Notes: generated from the letters alone by a model not told the origin. A DNA stretch of 10,758 nt from Methanomicrobiales archaeon (GCA_028678965.1 JAJRCM010000157.1:1-10758), one strand, 5' to 3'. Counted from the stretch's first letter, positions 1-6,465 are shown. Numbers and translations: made by a program.

Positions 1-927
1 ATCCGATCTGGAATGCCTATCTCACAAGCATATCACCTCTGTCCGTCTGCCAGATTTCTTCCGGTGAACTTTCCCCTCTATTACCGGACCTCAGAGAGAA
101 TAATGGCCATCATCGGGAGACAGGGTACCCATCTCGAGCAGGTCTCTATCGATGAAGCATTTCTTCAGCTTGATGTATCCGGGGATATATCCAAGGCAAG
201 GGGAGTCGCAGAAAGAATTCAGCAGGAGTTAGAAAAATCAGAACACCTCACTTGTTCTATCGGTATTGGGTCCACCAGGGTGGTTGCTAAAATTGCTTCT
301 GATTACCAGAAACCAAATGGATTGACCATCGTCCCGCACGGGGAGATAGAACGGTTTCTCTACCCACTTCCTGTAAGACGACTTCCGGGGATCGGCAAGA
401 AGACCGAGGAGATCCTTTTTTTAAACGGGATTTTTACGGTTGGGGATCTCGCTTCAAGAGATGTCCGCGAGCTGACAGGATTATTCGGGAAATCGGGTCT
501 TCACCTGTATTCTCTTGCTCACGGGAAGGATATTGTGTCATCTTCCTCACCGTCGGGTCCGCGATCAATGAGCAGGGAAATCACCTTTGAGGTGGATACT
601 GTTGATGCTGGGACACTCCACGTAGCTATGGACGCATTGGCTGATGAGGTGCACCATACTCTATTGGAAGAAGGCCTCTTCTTTCGGACCATCTCGGTCA
701 AAGTGAGGTATACGGGGTTTATTACGCATACAAAATCCCGGTCCTTGCATCGGCCTTCGAATGACAGAACCATCATAGGAGGGGTTGCCACCTCCCTTCT
801 CCATGGGTTCCAGGATGGACGGATGATTCGGCTGATAGGTCTGCGGCTCTCTAATCTTTCAGGGTATCATGCGGTACAGCGCTCACTGGTTGATTTTCTC
901 CCTCCGCATCCCTGCCCCTCCCGATAA
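1..927 (+). CDS. dinB: DNA polymerase IV (Y-family translesion polymerase), 5' truncated
   Basis: Y-family error-prone polymerase that copies past damaged bases. The reading frame is open from base 1, and the first codons (IRSG, then MPISQAY) match the conserved GIRSGMP stretch of DinB, so roughly the first 50 residues lie outside the window; ATG at 13 is internal. Numbering from that Met: catalytic palm motif SIDEA at 45-49, palm sequence CSIGIGSTRVVAKIASD at 81-97, thumb helix-hairpin-helix around LPGIGKK at 124-130, and the start of the little finger at RSMSREITFE. The C-terminus has QRSLVDFL at 289-296, which fits the PCNA-interacting (PIP) pattern Q-x-x-h-x-x-a-a expected of an archaeal sliding-clamp client. 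It converges on the DUF362 gene with about 39 bases between the two stops. Visible catalytic motifs are intact. Confidence 0.95.
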   Translation: MRSGMPISQAYHLCPSARFLPVNFPLYYRTSERIMAIIGRQGTHLEQVSIDEAFLQLDVSGDISKARGVAERIQQELEKSEHLTCSIGIGSTRVVAKIASDYQKPNGLTIVPHGEIERFLYPLPVRRLPGIGKKTEEILFLNGIFTVGDLASRDVRELTGLFGKSGLHLYSLAHGKDIVSSSSPSGPRSMSREITFEVDTVDAGTLHVAMDALADEVHHTLLEEGLFFRTISVKVRYTGFITHTKSRSLHRPSNDRTIIGGVATSLLHGFQDGRMIRLIGLRLSNLSGYHAVQRSLVDFLPPHPCPSR

Positions 928-966
928 CAGATATACCTGATCCTGTTCTGATTCTCTCTCACCACC

Positions 967-2106
967 TTATCTTAACCATCGGCGGAGGAGTGGTGCCTTG
1001 ATCTCAACAGCTCCGGCAGGGCAGAGCTCCTCGCAGCAGTAACATCGTATACAGTGTGTGAGAGAGATAGTGGGGAGATCCCCTGAAGTATAACGGATAG
1101 CGTTCGCGGGACAGTGATTCGCGCAGAGTCCACATCTACGGCATCGTGCTGAATCAAAGTATGGTCGTGCAGCAAATAACCATTTTGCTCCAGTCGTCAT
1201 GAATGTGGGGAGAGAAAGGAACCGATGGGTGGCGGGAGGACAGAAATCTGACACCCGCAGATCATCAAGCCTGGGACCGAGAATTTCAATCTCATCGATG
1301 GTGCCGGGACCCATTTGTCGCTGAGCAGCAATCTCCAGGGTAGGAAGGGTTCTCACATCAAAGCCGACGAGTGAAGCCATGGTGAGGTCAAGAGCGGGAC
1401 CACTGGGACTGGCAAGCAGGAGACCGAGGAGCCGGGGGATTCCGTGGTGCGGACCGTTCCCCTCCATGACCTCTACTGCATCCATGATGGAGAAGGTGGG
1501 GGGAAAGGTAGCATAGAGATCACAGAGGAATTCGGAAAACGTGGTAAGGTCCTTTCCTGCAATGAGGTGATACTCCGTTTTTGCTTTCCCGGGAAGGTAC
1601 CCATAGAGAAGTTTCACAGCACCGGTGATACCAGTAAGCTGGTGGGTTTTGAATTTAGGGAGGCAGATGACCGCATCAACCTCCGTGATGAGAGAGGGAA
1701 TGGTGAACTTCCGATAGGTGCGTCCCTTTCCGGTATACTCCTTCACAGGCAAGGTATCAAAACAAACCACCTCGCAGCCGCAGGTATCAGCAACTGCGGC
1801 GATACCGGTCACCTCAAGGAGGCGATGGAATGATGCTGTGGTAGTGAATCCACCCGGTGAATCACCGAGAATAGGGATCGCACCCGCGTCCTTCACCATG
1901 GTGGTGACTGCCTGAACTACGGAGGGATGAGTGGTGACCGCAGCAGAGGGTGGTTCAGCAGAAAGGAGATTTAACTTGATGAGGACGGTTTCTGCTCCCT
2001 CCAGAATGTGATTGAGCCCTCCCCATGGTGAGAGACACCGCGTGAGTGCCGCTGTCACTGTCTCTATCTCATAGCCAGCACACTGTTCGATTGAAACGCG
2101 GTACAG
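967..2106 (-). CDS. DUF362 iron-sulfur protein with C-terminal 2x[4Fe-4S] ferredoxin domain; unusual start
   Basis: Member of the DUF362 family, which in anaerobes often carries a bacterial-type ferredoxin tail; the reaction is not known. Numbering from GTG at 2058 (363 residues): DUF362 core about 20-275 (VLIKLNLLSAEPPSAAVTTHP; DAVICLPKFKTHQLTGITGAVK near 128-149), then ferredoxin cysteines C306/C309/C312/C316 and C336/C339/C342/C346, enough for two [4Fe-4S] clusters. There is no signal peptide or membrane segment, so it is probably cytosolic. The start is odd: the frame stays open upstream of 2058 and encodes LYRVSIEQCAGYEIETVTAAL, which looks like the usual N-terminal beta strand of the family, but there is no ATG, GTG or TTG before an in-frame TGA at 2128-2130. 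A CTG at 2106 preceded by GGAG at 8 bases is the best candidate and is used here (379 residues). GTG 2058 is the conservative alternative. Confidence 0.85.
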   Translation of the reverse strand: MYRVSIEQCAGYEIETVTAALTRCLSPWGGLNHILEGAETVLIKLNLLSAEPPSAAVTTHPSVVQAVTTMVKDAGAIPILGDSPGGFTTTASFHRLLEVTGIAAVADTCGCEVVCFDTLPVKEYTGKGRTYRKFTIPSLITEVDAVICLPKFKTHQLTGITGAVKLLYGYLPGKAKTEYHLIAGKDLTTFSEFLCDLYATFPPTFSIMDAVEVMEGNGPHHGIPRLLGLLLASPSGPALDLTMASLVGFDVRTLPTLEIAAQRQMGPGTIDEIEILGPRLDDLRVSDFCPPATHRFLSLPTFMTTGAKWLFAARPYFDSARCRRCGLCANHCPANAIRYTSGDLPTISLTHCIRCYCCEELCPAGAVEIKAPLLRRWLR

Positions 2107-2285
2107 AGGAGTCTCTCCAGCTCTACGTCATCGTATCACCATACCGTTTATTGGCTCTGATACTCGTATCCACAAAGCCTCGTTGAAAACGATATAGTGA
2201 CGATAAATTACCTTCCTATACGGTGGCATTCCAGAAAAACCTTAAGCTATGATGGAAATACATCTCCCATATACTGAGGTGGAGA
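2107..2285. other. Divergent intergenic region
   Basis: This 179-base spacer separates the DUF362 gene (leftward) from the repeat-protein gene (rightward), so it must hold promoters for both. A weak TATA-like element for the leftward gene (ACTATATCG, 2199-2191 on the minus strand) would start transcription near 2170. No convincing TATA box could be placed for the rightward gene. No RNA gene or longer repeat is evident. Confidence 0.35.
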
Positions 2286-2831
2286 ATGGGGCATTCATTT
2301 CTGGTAGAACGTGATGGAGTAAGCGGTAAGATTACCCGCATCTATGAGTTTGAGACGAGTGGTGTGATTCAGAGAGACCATGACCACCATGGTATTATTC
2401 AAAAGAGATTTGTGTACGATAAAGAGAGGAACGCAATCCTTGAACATGCCGGTGAGAAGGATGAACGGGTCAAACGGGTGCTTACCTTCCAGGATGAAAT
2501 CGCCACCCTCTCAGAGGGAGGAAAATTCGGGAAGATCACGCGAACATTTCAGGTAGATCCTGAGGGTATCCGAATAAAAGAACGTGAAGGCGGAAAATTC
2601 GGCCCCATCAAGCGCACCTTCGTCTTTGATCCGCGGGGGGTGATGGAAAAAGACGGTGAGGAGTACAGCGATAAGCGGTTGTTCATCTTTGATAAGGAGG
2701 GAACCTCCATCACCGAACGGGACGGTGGATGGTTTGGGAAAACAAAACGTATTCTGTTTGGGGAAGGTCTCTCCACCGATACCTTCAGGGACCCCCAGGG
2801 ATTCCTTCAGCTCCTCTTCTTTATCGATTGA
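2286..2831 (+). CDS. Protein of unknown function made of tandem ~23-residue repeats
   Basis: I do not recognise a named family. The 181-residue protein is hydrophilic, with no signal peptide or membrane segment. It divides almost wholly into about seven units starting near residues 14, 37, 60, 83, 107, 129 and 152. Each begins with a basic pair and alternating aromatics (pattern K-x-x-R-x-F-x-F-D-x-x-G) and most end in an acidic/Gly-rich turn such as EREGGKFG or ERDGGWFG. The alternating pattern suggests short beta hairpins stacked as a solenoid or sheet, loosely like YD or MORN-type repeats (inference). Units 4 and 5 are also similar at the DNA level (around 2518-2550 and 2589-2620), pointing to duplication. 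Start ATG 2286 follows a GAGGTG ribosome site at 4 bases. It lies alone between convergent and divergent neighbours, so context gives no function. Confidence 0.85.
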   Translation: MGHSFLVERDGVSGKITRIYEFETSGVIQRDHDHHGIIQKRFVYDKERNAILEHAGEKDERVKRVLTFQDEIATLSEGGKFGKITRTFQVDPEGIRIKEREGGKFGPIKRTFVFDPRGVMEKDGEEYSDKRLFIFDKEGTSITERDGGWFGKTKRILFGEGLSTDTFRDPQGFLQLLFFID

Positions 2832-2843
2832 ATATCTCCCTTT

Positions 2844-3356
2844 TTAAATGAATCGTTCAAATCGCTCTTTTGATACCTTACAGATGGGGCAGACATCGGG
2901 TGGTTCGGAACGGGCACAGAGATATCCACAGACCCGGCACCGCCATACCGGGTACGGGAGGAATCCCGCAAATTGTGCAGATCTCATGCTTTTACGAGCG
3001 GTACTTCGCAATTCAGGACGTGGGCGGCGTTCCGGGATTGAATGGGGTGTTGTATCGCCCTCTGCAATGGCTCTGGATACATAAAGGGCGCAATAACAGG
3101 CCCCGAATTCATTCAGATCAGGATCACGGTAATCGCAGGGACAGATGATATCGACATCCTCCTCTCGGGTACCTGTGGCAAGCCGGCACGGACAGGATGG
3201 ATACCCATAGCGCCGTTCATTGGTGAGGAGCCCCCGCACCAGAGCTTTTGTGAACTCCACCTCCGGGTTCAGGAAATATCCTGCCCCCTCACTCTCTTTT
3301 TCCAGTTGATGATAGCGCTCATCAATTTCAGATGGTGAAATACCGCTGTCATTCAT
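2844..3356 (-). CDS. Ferredoxin:disulfide (thioredoxin) reductase catalytic chain fused to rubredoxin
   Basis: Passes electrons from reduced ferredoxin, through a [4Fe-4S] centre and active-site disulfide, to a thioredoxin or glutaredoxin-like protein. The FTR beta-type domain (about 1-100) has the three CxC motifs: C55-P-C57, C72-P-C74 (CPCDYRD) and C87-Y-C89 (GACYC). After a basic linker the C-terminus is a compact rubredoxin with C140/C143-G-Y and C156-P-x-C159, plus an extra C147. The FTR-rubredoxin fusion is known in methanogens (the FDR of Methanosarcina), where it is linked to glutaredoxin-like NrdH and anaerobic ribonucleotide reductase. Length 170. The start ATG overlaps the stop of the upstream glutaredoxin gene by 4 bases (ATGA), so the two are translationally coupled and likely partners. 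The stop lies 12 bases from the convergent repeat-protein gene. Confidence 0.92.
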   Translation of the reverse strand: MNDSGISPSEIDERYHQLEKESEGAGYFLNPEVEFTKALVRGLLTNERRYGYPSCPCRLATGTREEDVDIICPCDYRDPDLNEFGACYCALYVSRAIAEGDTTPHSIPERRPRPELRSTARKSMRSAQFAGFLPYPVWRCRVCGYLCARSEPPDVCPICKVSKERFERFI

Positions 3357-3694
3357 GTTCCCAGTGCCTCCCGAATCTCATTCTCTTTGAACCCAACAAT
3401 ACATTTCCGGTCGTCAATTACTACCACTGGAAATGATCCGGAGGGATTCCACCGCTTCACTTCAGTATAGATAGTGTCGAGATCCTTACGATCCAGAAGA
3501 TCAACATAGATATAGGAGAAATCAACTCCCAGGTCCATGAGTAGCTGTTTGGTCTTCCCGCACCACACGCAGGTGCTCAAAGCATAGAGCACGATCTTTC
3601 CTTTATTTTTTCCTTTCTGGTGAACCAATTCCATACTATTACCGGTCCCCCATCTCATCTGGGAATAGGGGCTAATAAATTCCCGTATTCTCAT
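3353..3694 (-). CDS. Glutaredoxin-like (NrdH-type) protein
   Basis: Small thioredoxin-fold disulfide carrier. Strand-loop [10 protein letters not shown] leads into the active site C42-V-W-C45; the cis-proline segment is [10 protein letters not shown], and the C-terminal helix follows [14 protein letters not shown], as in NrdH/glutaredoxin folds. The first 20 residues ([12 protein letters not shown]...) lie before the fold, so ATG 3634 (MELVHQKG) is an alternative start. The TATA box at 3740-3731 predicts a transcript start near 3710 and allows either start (leader of about 16 or 76 bases). Directly upstream of, and overlapping, the ferredoxin:disulfide reductase gene: the likely electron acceptor of that enzyme, delivering electrons to targets such as anaerobic ribonucleotide reductase (inference by analogy with Methanosarcina). 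Confidence 0.88.
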   Translation of the reverse strand: MRIREFISPYSQMRWGTGNSMELVHQKGKNKGKIVLYALSTCVWCGKTKQLLMDLGVDFSYIYVDLLDRKDLDTIYTEVKRWNPSGSFPVVVIDDRKCIVGFKENEIREALGT

Positions 3695-3730
3695 GGTAGC
3701 TACATGTGCTATGGAAGTGCTACAATAACA

Positions 3731-3740
3731 GAATATATAG
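3731..3740 (-). promoter_or_regulatory. TATA box for the glutaredoxin-FDR operon
   Basis: Minus-strand CTATATATTC preceded by GAAATTAACC, which fits an archaeal BRE plus TATA. Its centre is about 26 bases before a predicted start near 3710, ahead of ATG 3694. Confidence 0.6.
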
Positions 3741-3803
3741 GGTTAATTTCGCTTTTTGTTACTATAAAGCAGTTAGATTATATAAATATTCATTGGAAGG
3801 AAA

Positions 3804-3845
3804 ATGTTAAAAAGAAAAAATATATATTCTATTAAAAGAAATTGA
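3804..3845 (+). CDS. Possible 13-codon basic micro-ORF (very tentative)
   Basis: ATG TTA AAA AGA... encodes MLKRKNIYSIKRN and stops at TGA 3843-3845. It follows a GGAAGG ribosome site at 3 bases and a TATA-like element at 3778-3787. It ends 7 bases before the 28-codon ORF at 3853, but it also contains the strong TATA box at 3821-3828 that better explains that ORF. The sequence here is so A-rich that a short basic ORF can arise by chance. It is recorded because spacing and ribosome site are reasonable, not because the peptide is recognised. Confidence 0.15.
   Translation: MLKRKNIYSIKRN
3821..3828 (+). promoter_or_regulatory. Strong archaeal TATA/BRE for the 3853 small ORF
   Basis: TATATATT preceded by an A-rich BRE-like tract (AAAAAGAAAAAA). 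A start 25-27 bases downstream of its centre falls at 3849-3851, two to four bases before ATG 3853, giving a leaderless arrangement. Confidence 0.6.
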
Positions 3846-3852
3846 TTAAGAC

Positions 3853-3939
3853 ATGGTACTAGCCTGGATCTACACTATTGCCTCAATGGTACTGTCTCTC
3901 CTCCACCAGATATTTGCCTTCATTTTTACGTTTTTTTAA
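3853..3939 (+). CDS. Candidate 28-residue hydrophobic (membrane) small protein, leaderless
   Basis: ATG 3853 opens a 28-codon frame ending in TAA at 3937-3939. The peptide begins MVLAWIYTIAS, repeats a second MVLSLL, and ends FAFIFTFF. It has no charged residue, only one His and one Gln among polar/amide side chains in its second half, and could span a membrane once. Support is the promoter: the TATA box at 3821-3828 predicts a transcript start within a few bases of the ATG, and oligo-T tracts typical of archaeal terminators begin inside the last codons and continue to 3966. The unit would therefore be a compact transcript of about 90-115 nt. I do not recognise the peptide; the alternative is a small non-coding RNA whose ORF is fortuitous. 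Confidence 0.4.
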   Translation: MVLAWIYTIASMVLSLLHQIFAFIFTFF

Positions 3940-3966
3940 TACATACGATTTTTCATTCTTTTTCTT
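3922..3966 (+). terminator. Oligo-T terminator region
   Basis: Three T-rich runs (3922-3937, 3949-3953, 3956-3966) follow the small ORF without an obvious hairpin. Archaeal RNA polymerase terminates at such U-tracts. Confidence 0.5.
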
Positions 3967-4014
3967 TTACTGGTGTCTAAGATAGCTGGACTTCTTTAAA
4001 GACGATATAAAGAA

Positions 4015-4099
4015 TGCGTGGGAAGGGATTTGAACCCTCGAACACCTTCGTGACAGGCCCCTCAAGCCTGCGCCTTTGACCTGGCTTGGCAACCCACGC
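4015..4099 (-). tRNA. tRNA-Leu (GAG anticodon)
   Basis: The 85-base minus-strand gene folds as a class II tRNA. The acceptor stem GCGTGGG pairs with CCCACGC, followed by discriminator A. The anticodon stem is CAGGC/GCCTG with loop TTGAGGG, giving anticodon GAG for CUC leucine codons. The long variable arm (about 14 bases, CAC/GTG stem) is typical of Leu/Ser tRNAs, and the T arm is GAGGG-TTCAAAT-CCCTT. CCA is not encoded, as is common in archaea. No intron is present. A weak TATA-like element (TATTTTAGA, 4134-4126) sits at a suitable distance upstream. Confidence 0.95.
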
Positions 4100-4251
4100 A
4101 CTATTCTTTATTCAATGCATTCGAATCTAAAATACCTTATCCTTTCTCGATAGCCAGCTCGGGGGAACCCGGGTACCTGCTCAGCCCGATACTGCAGTAA
4201 CAAAAAACATGCATGGATGTATATTTATATACCATTATCCTAGGATCAGGT
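4100..4251. other. Intergenic promoter region between tRNA-Leu and the ACT-domain gene
   Basis: This divergent spacer contains the weak tRNA promoter on the minus strand and a clear TATA box (TTTATATA, 4224-4231) on the plus strand. A short GC-rich stretch with the palindrome ACCCGGGT lies about 4168-4175, upstream of the TATA box; it could be an operator but nothing else supports this. Confidence 0.4.
4224..4231 (+). promoter_or_regulatory. TATA box for the ACT-domain gene
   Basis: TTTATATA centred near 4227 predicts transcription from about 4252, exactly at ATG 4252. This excludes the upstream in-frame ATG at 4213, which lies within the promoter. Confidence 0.65.
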
Positions 4252-4752
4252 ATGTGGGCCGAGATAATGCGATACTTTTCTGATTCACCGGCGCAGACCA
4301 AGGTCGTCAAATTTCTTCTCGAGAATGGGTTCGGGGTGAATGATCGTGCACGGATCACCTGCAATGATGTAGAGATTCCGGCGACACATATCGCCAAGGC
4401 CATCGGTACCGATCGACGGGTAGTGGACGCGACCGGTCAGCGTATCGCAGAACTCCCTGATCTCAGGGATCTGTTCAGGTATATGCGGGTTACCCCCGAC
4501 CTAAGTCGGGTGGCAGATACACTCGGTCTAACTGTCATCACCATCCACCCCAGGAACGCCCAGGAAAAAGGGATTATTGGGGCTGCCGTTGGAGTCCTTC
4601 ATTCGTACAACCTCGGTATACGGCAAATTTTTGTCAATGATCCTTACTTCAGTGAGAATCCACGGCTGGTGATTATCATTGATGGTACCGTCCCGCCGGG
4701 AGTCGTTGAGCAGTTACGGGGATTGCCCCAGATAAAAAGTATCACTATCTGA
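4252..4752 (+). CDS. ACT-domain protein, predicted regulator of amino-acid metabolism
   Basis: The 166-residue protein resembles the archaeal COG2150-type predicted regulators of amino-acid metabolism. The N-terminal half (about 1-60: QTKVVKFLLENGFGVND, then VEIPATHIAKAIGTDRRVV) looks like a winged helix-turn-helix. The C-terminal half (about 90-166: LTVITIHPRNAQEKGIIGAAVGVL...IRQIFVNDP...RLVIIIDGTVPPGVVEQLRGLPQIKSI) has the beta-alpha-beta-beta-alpha-beta layout of an ACT domain, which binds amino acids. The ligand and targets are unknown. The start ATG 4252 is chosen from the TATA position (leaderless); ATG 4267 is possible and ATG 4213 unlikely. It stands alone, converging on wrbA with 15 bases between stops. 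Which amino acid it senses cannot be read from the sequence. Confidence 0.85.
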   Translation: MWAEIMRYFSDSPAQTKVVKFLLENGFGVNDRARITCNDVEIPATHIAKAIGTDRRVVDATGQRIAELPDLRDLFRYMRVTPDLSRVADTLGLTVITIHPRNAQEKGIIGAAVGVLHSYNLGIRQIFVNDPYFSENPRLVIIIDGTVPPGVVEQLRGLPQIKSITI

Positions 4753-4769
4753 AAATAATAGAAAAAATT
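4751..4769 (-). terminator. Oligo-T terminator of wrbA
   Basis: On the minus strand the wrbA stop codon runs into TTTTTTC followed by TATTATTTT. This is a U-rich end typical of archaeal termination. Confidence 0.45.
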
Positions 4770-5382
4770 AAGGAAAGAGTTTCTTTGCAAGGGATGCGAC
4801 ATGCCGTCCCTGGAACCGGGCAGCGGCAAGTTCATTCTCCGTCGGCCATCGTTCATTCCGTGAGCCTGCAATAGTGGATGCACCATATGGTGATCCGCCG
4901 GTGATCTCATCGATGCGGGTCTGCCCCTGGAAGGTGTAGGGTAACCCCACAAGAATCATCCCATGATGGAGGAGCGTGGTGTGGAAGCTCAGAATGGTAG
5001 ATTCCTGCCCCCCATGCTGAGTGGCCGAGCTGGTGAACACACTACCTATCTTCCCGACCAGGGCTCCGCTGTTCCACAATTTCCCAGTGGCGTCCAAGAA
5101 CTGCCGCATCTGCCCACACATATTCCCAAAACGGGTGGGGGTTCCGAAGATAATTGCATCCGCGGTGGCCAGTTCCTGCACCGTGCAGATGGGGATATGA
5201 GAGAGGGAGTTCTGGATCTCGGTTGCCCCCATCTTGGCCAGCACCTCAGAAGGCAGGGTCTCGGGCACTCTCTTTATAACGACCTCTATTCCCTCCACCG
5301 AATGAGCTCCATCTGCCACGGCTTCTGCCATGCGATGGACATGACCGTACAGCGAATAATAGACGATGAATACCCTCGGCAT
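4768..5382 (-). CDS. wrbA: WrbA-type NAD(P)H:quinone oxidoreductase (flavodoxin fold)
   Basis: FMN-binding flavoprotein of the WrbA family, which reduces quinone-like acceptors with NAD(P)H; in methanogens the physiological acceptor is uncertain. The flavodoxin FMN loop is YYSLYGHV at 8-15. The family signatures [21 protein letters not shown] (80-100) and [20 protein letters not shown] (118-137) are intact, as is the PYG segment of [12 protein letters not shown]. The 204 residues match the usual length (about 200). ATG 5382 is preceded by a TATA box at 5419-5411 that predicts a start near 5389, so the leader is only a few bases. The gene is separate from the HD-domain gene upstream (62-base gap with its own promoter). 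Confidence 0.94.
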   Translation of the reverse strand: MPRVFIVYYSLYGHVHRMAEAVADGAHSVEGIEVVIKRVPETLPSEVLAKMGATEIQNSLSHIPICTVQELATADAIIFGTPTRFGNMCGQMRQFLDATGKLWNSGALVGKIGSVFTSSATQHGGQESTILSFHTTLLHHGMILVGLPYTFQGQTRIDEITGGSPYGASTIAGSRNERWPTENELAAARFQGRHVASLAKKLFP

Positions 5383-5410
5383 ATATGGGGGAACTCAGCA
5401 GCTACATGGA

Positions 5411-5419
5411 TAAATATAT
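5411..5419 (-). promoter_or_regulatory. TATA box of wrbA
   Basis: Minus-strand ATATATTTA, about 25 bases before a predicted start near 5389. It lies in the 62-base gap before the wrbA ATG at 5382. Confidence 0.55.
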
Positions 5420-5444
5420 GGAATACAGACTACGTGAAGCCGCA

Positions 5445-5954
5445 TTACCTGGAAAGATAGAAATCTGGCCGTATATCCCTGCAATGTCGCATCTCCAGTG
5501 CCAGCCGGAGCATTCTCTTCCGTACCCGGCGTTTTAACGACGACGATGTAATGGCTGACGTAGGGAGATGACAGATGGTTGATCCCTGGACCATAGTATC
5601 AGAATGTGCCACGATCTTCTCTTCCAGCGTGGAGGGCATACAATCGCGGGGGATGAGGCGGAGGAGTGTGCATTCGTCCGAGGTAAGCCCTGCACCAAGG
5701 TGGCACTCGATAATCCGGACCACAGATGGAGATACCCCCATGTCACGAGCGAGGGCAGCACCTGCCTGGGCGTGAGCGGGGGAGTGGGTGATGGACCTCC
5801 CTACATCATGGAGCAGGGCTCCTGTTTCTACCAAGTGTTGATTGACAAGGGGGTTAAGATACTCTCCTGCCGCTTCCTTTACTTTACGGCAATGCTCACG
5901 GACTGCCCGGCTGCATCCTGCCCGGACGAGCAGATCCTCCCCCAAATCACTCAT
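5445..5954 (-). CDS. HD-domain protein (archaeal TIGR00295-like)
   Basis: Putative metal-dependent phosphohydrolase. The HD superfamily residues are in order: H21 (REHCRKV), H49-D50 (GALLHDVGRS), H61 (SPAHAQAGA), H85 (ECHLGAG) and D119 (AHSD). The arrangement resembles the archaeal HDIG-related family TIGR00295; its substrate is unknown, with nucleotides or RNA ends the usual targets of the superfamily. Length 169, no membrane segment; the C-terminal region is Arg-rich (LKRRVRKRMLRL). The start ATG overlaps the tfe stop by 8 bases, so it is the last gene of the tfe cluster and translationally coupled. The setting next to TFE and Trm56 suggests an RNA or nucleotide role (inference). Confidence 0.88.
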   Translation of the reverse strand: MSDLGEDLLVRAGCSRAVREHCRKVKEAAGEYLNPLVNQHLVETGALLHDVGRSITHSPAHAQAGAALARDMGVSPSVVRIIECHLGAGLTSDECTLLRLIPRDCMPSTLEEKIVAHSDTMVQGSTICHLPTSAITSSSLKRRVRKRMLRLALEMRHCRDIRPDFYLSR

Positions 5955-6465
5955 AACAGAGGGATTTCCTGATTGTGGCGATACGTTTGTTCAGGGCATT
6001 AAGGAGAGGTTCATTGTTAAAATGATCCACCGGGTTTCCGCAGTGTGGGCATTGGAAGGAATTAGCAGCGACCTCATTGAAGGTGAAGGTCCCGCACTTC
6101 TTGCAGATGAAGAAATCATTCTCTTCCTCAAATTTTTTCCGGATCTCCAGCTTCTCAAGAACCATCTTGATGTCCTCGCAGATAGCCTCAGGGATACCCT
6201 CAGATTTGAGCTTCCAGAGGTAGGTAAGCCATCCGGTCTCAGTATTTTTAATCCTCCGGTACTCGGCCAGCCTCTTCTCGTAGAGCGTATAGAGTGTATG
6301 CCGAACAGAGTTCAGATTGATGCCGGTCTTTGCCGCGAGATCCTCGTCACTATATTCTCCTCCATCCGGGAACCTGAGGAGAAGATCCATCCCTTCCTCA
6401 CCAATCAATCGGAGAAGGTAGGTTTTTACCGCAGAATCCTCTAACAGATCAGCCATGGCGGTCAT
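5947..6465 (-). CDS. tfe: Transcription factor E (TFE alpha subunit)
   Basis: Archaeal homologue of TFIIE-alpha, which helps RNA polymerase open promoters and stabilises the initiation complex. The N-terminal extended winged helix covers about 12-100 (EDLAAKTGINLNSVRHTLYTLYEKRLAEY), followed by a helical linker and a zinc ribbon with C121/C124 (CKKCG) and C139/C142 (CPHCG). The length of 172 is normal. ATG 6465 overlaps the stop of the ATP-grasp gene as ATGA; a second ATG at 6456 (MADLLED) is also possible. No strong ribosome site is visible, so coupling to the upstream gene probably drives initiation. A general transcription factor is here cotranscribed with a tRNA methyltransferase and an uncharacterised ligase. 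Confidence 0.96.
   Translation of the reverse strand: MTAMADLLEDSAVKTYLLRLIGEEGMDLLLRFPDGGEYSDEDLAAKTGINLNSVRHTLYTLYEKRLAEYRRIKNTETGWLTYLWKLKSEGIPEAICEDIKMVLEKLEIRKKFEEENDFFICKKCGTFTFNEVAANSFQCPHCGNPVDHFNNEPLLNALNKRIATIRKSLCYE

Noticed and set aside
1444..1833. 129-codon plus-strand open frame within the DUF362 region.
   Set aside because: It is an antisense shadow of conserved DUF362 coding sequence and has no promoter or motif of its own.
2095..2142. Selenocysteine or other readthrough of the in-frame TGA (2128-2130) before the DUF362 gene, starting at an upstream ATG (MVIR).
   Set aside because: The codons between the TGA and the conserved region look non-family, no SECIS-like hairpin is evident, and a downstream CTG with a ribosome site explains the start more simply.
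4213..4251. Upstream ATG as the start of the ACT-domain gene.
   Set aside because: The TATA box at 4224-4231 falls inside these codons, so they would not be in the transcript.
4963..5460. Long open frame on the plus strand opposite wrbA.
   Set aside because: It is a shadow of a gene with all WrbA signatures on the minus strand; its translation shows no recognisable motif.
5842..6444. 200-codon open frame on the plus strand opposite tfe.
   Set aside because: The minus strand encodes an unmistakable TFE with winged helix and zinc ribbon; the antisense frame shows no domain.
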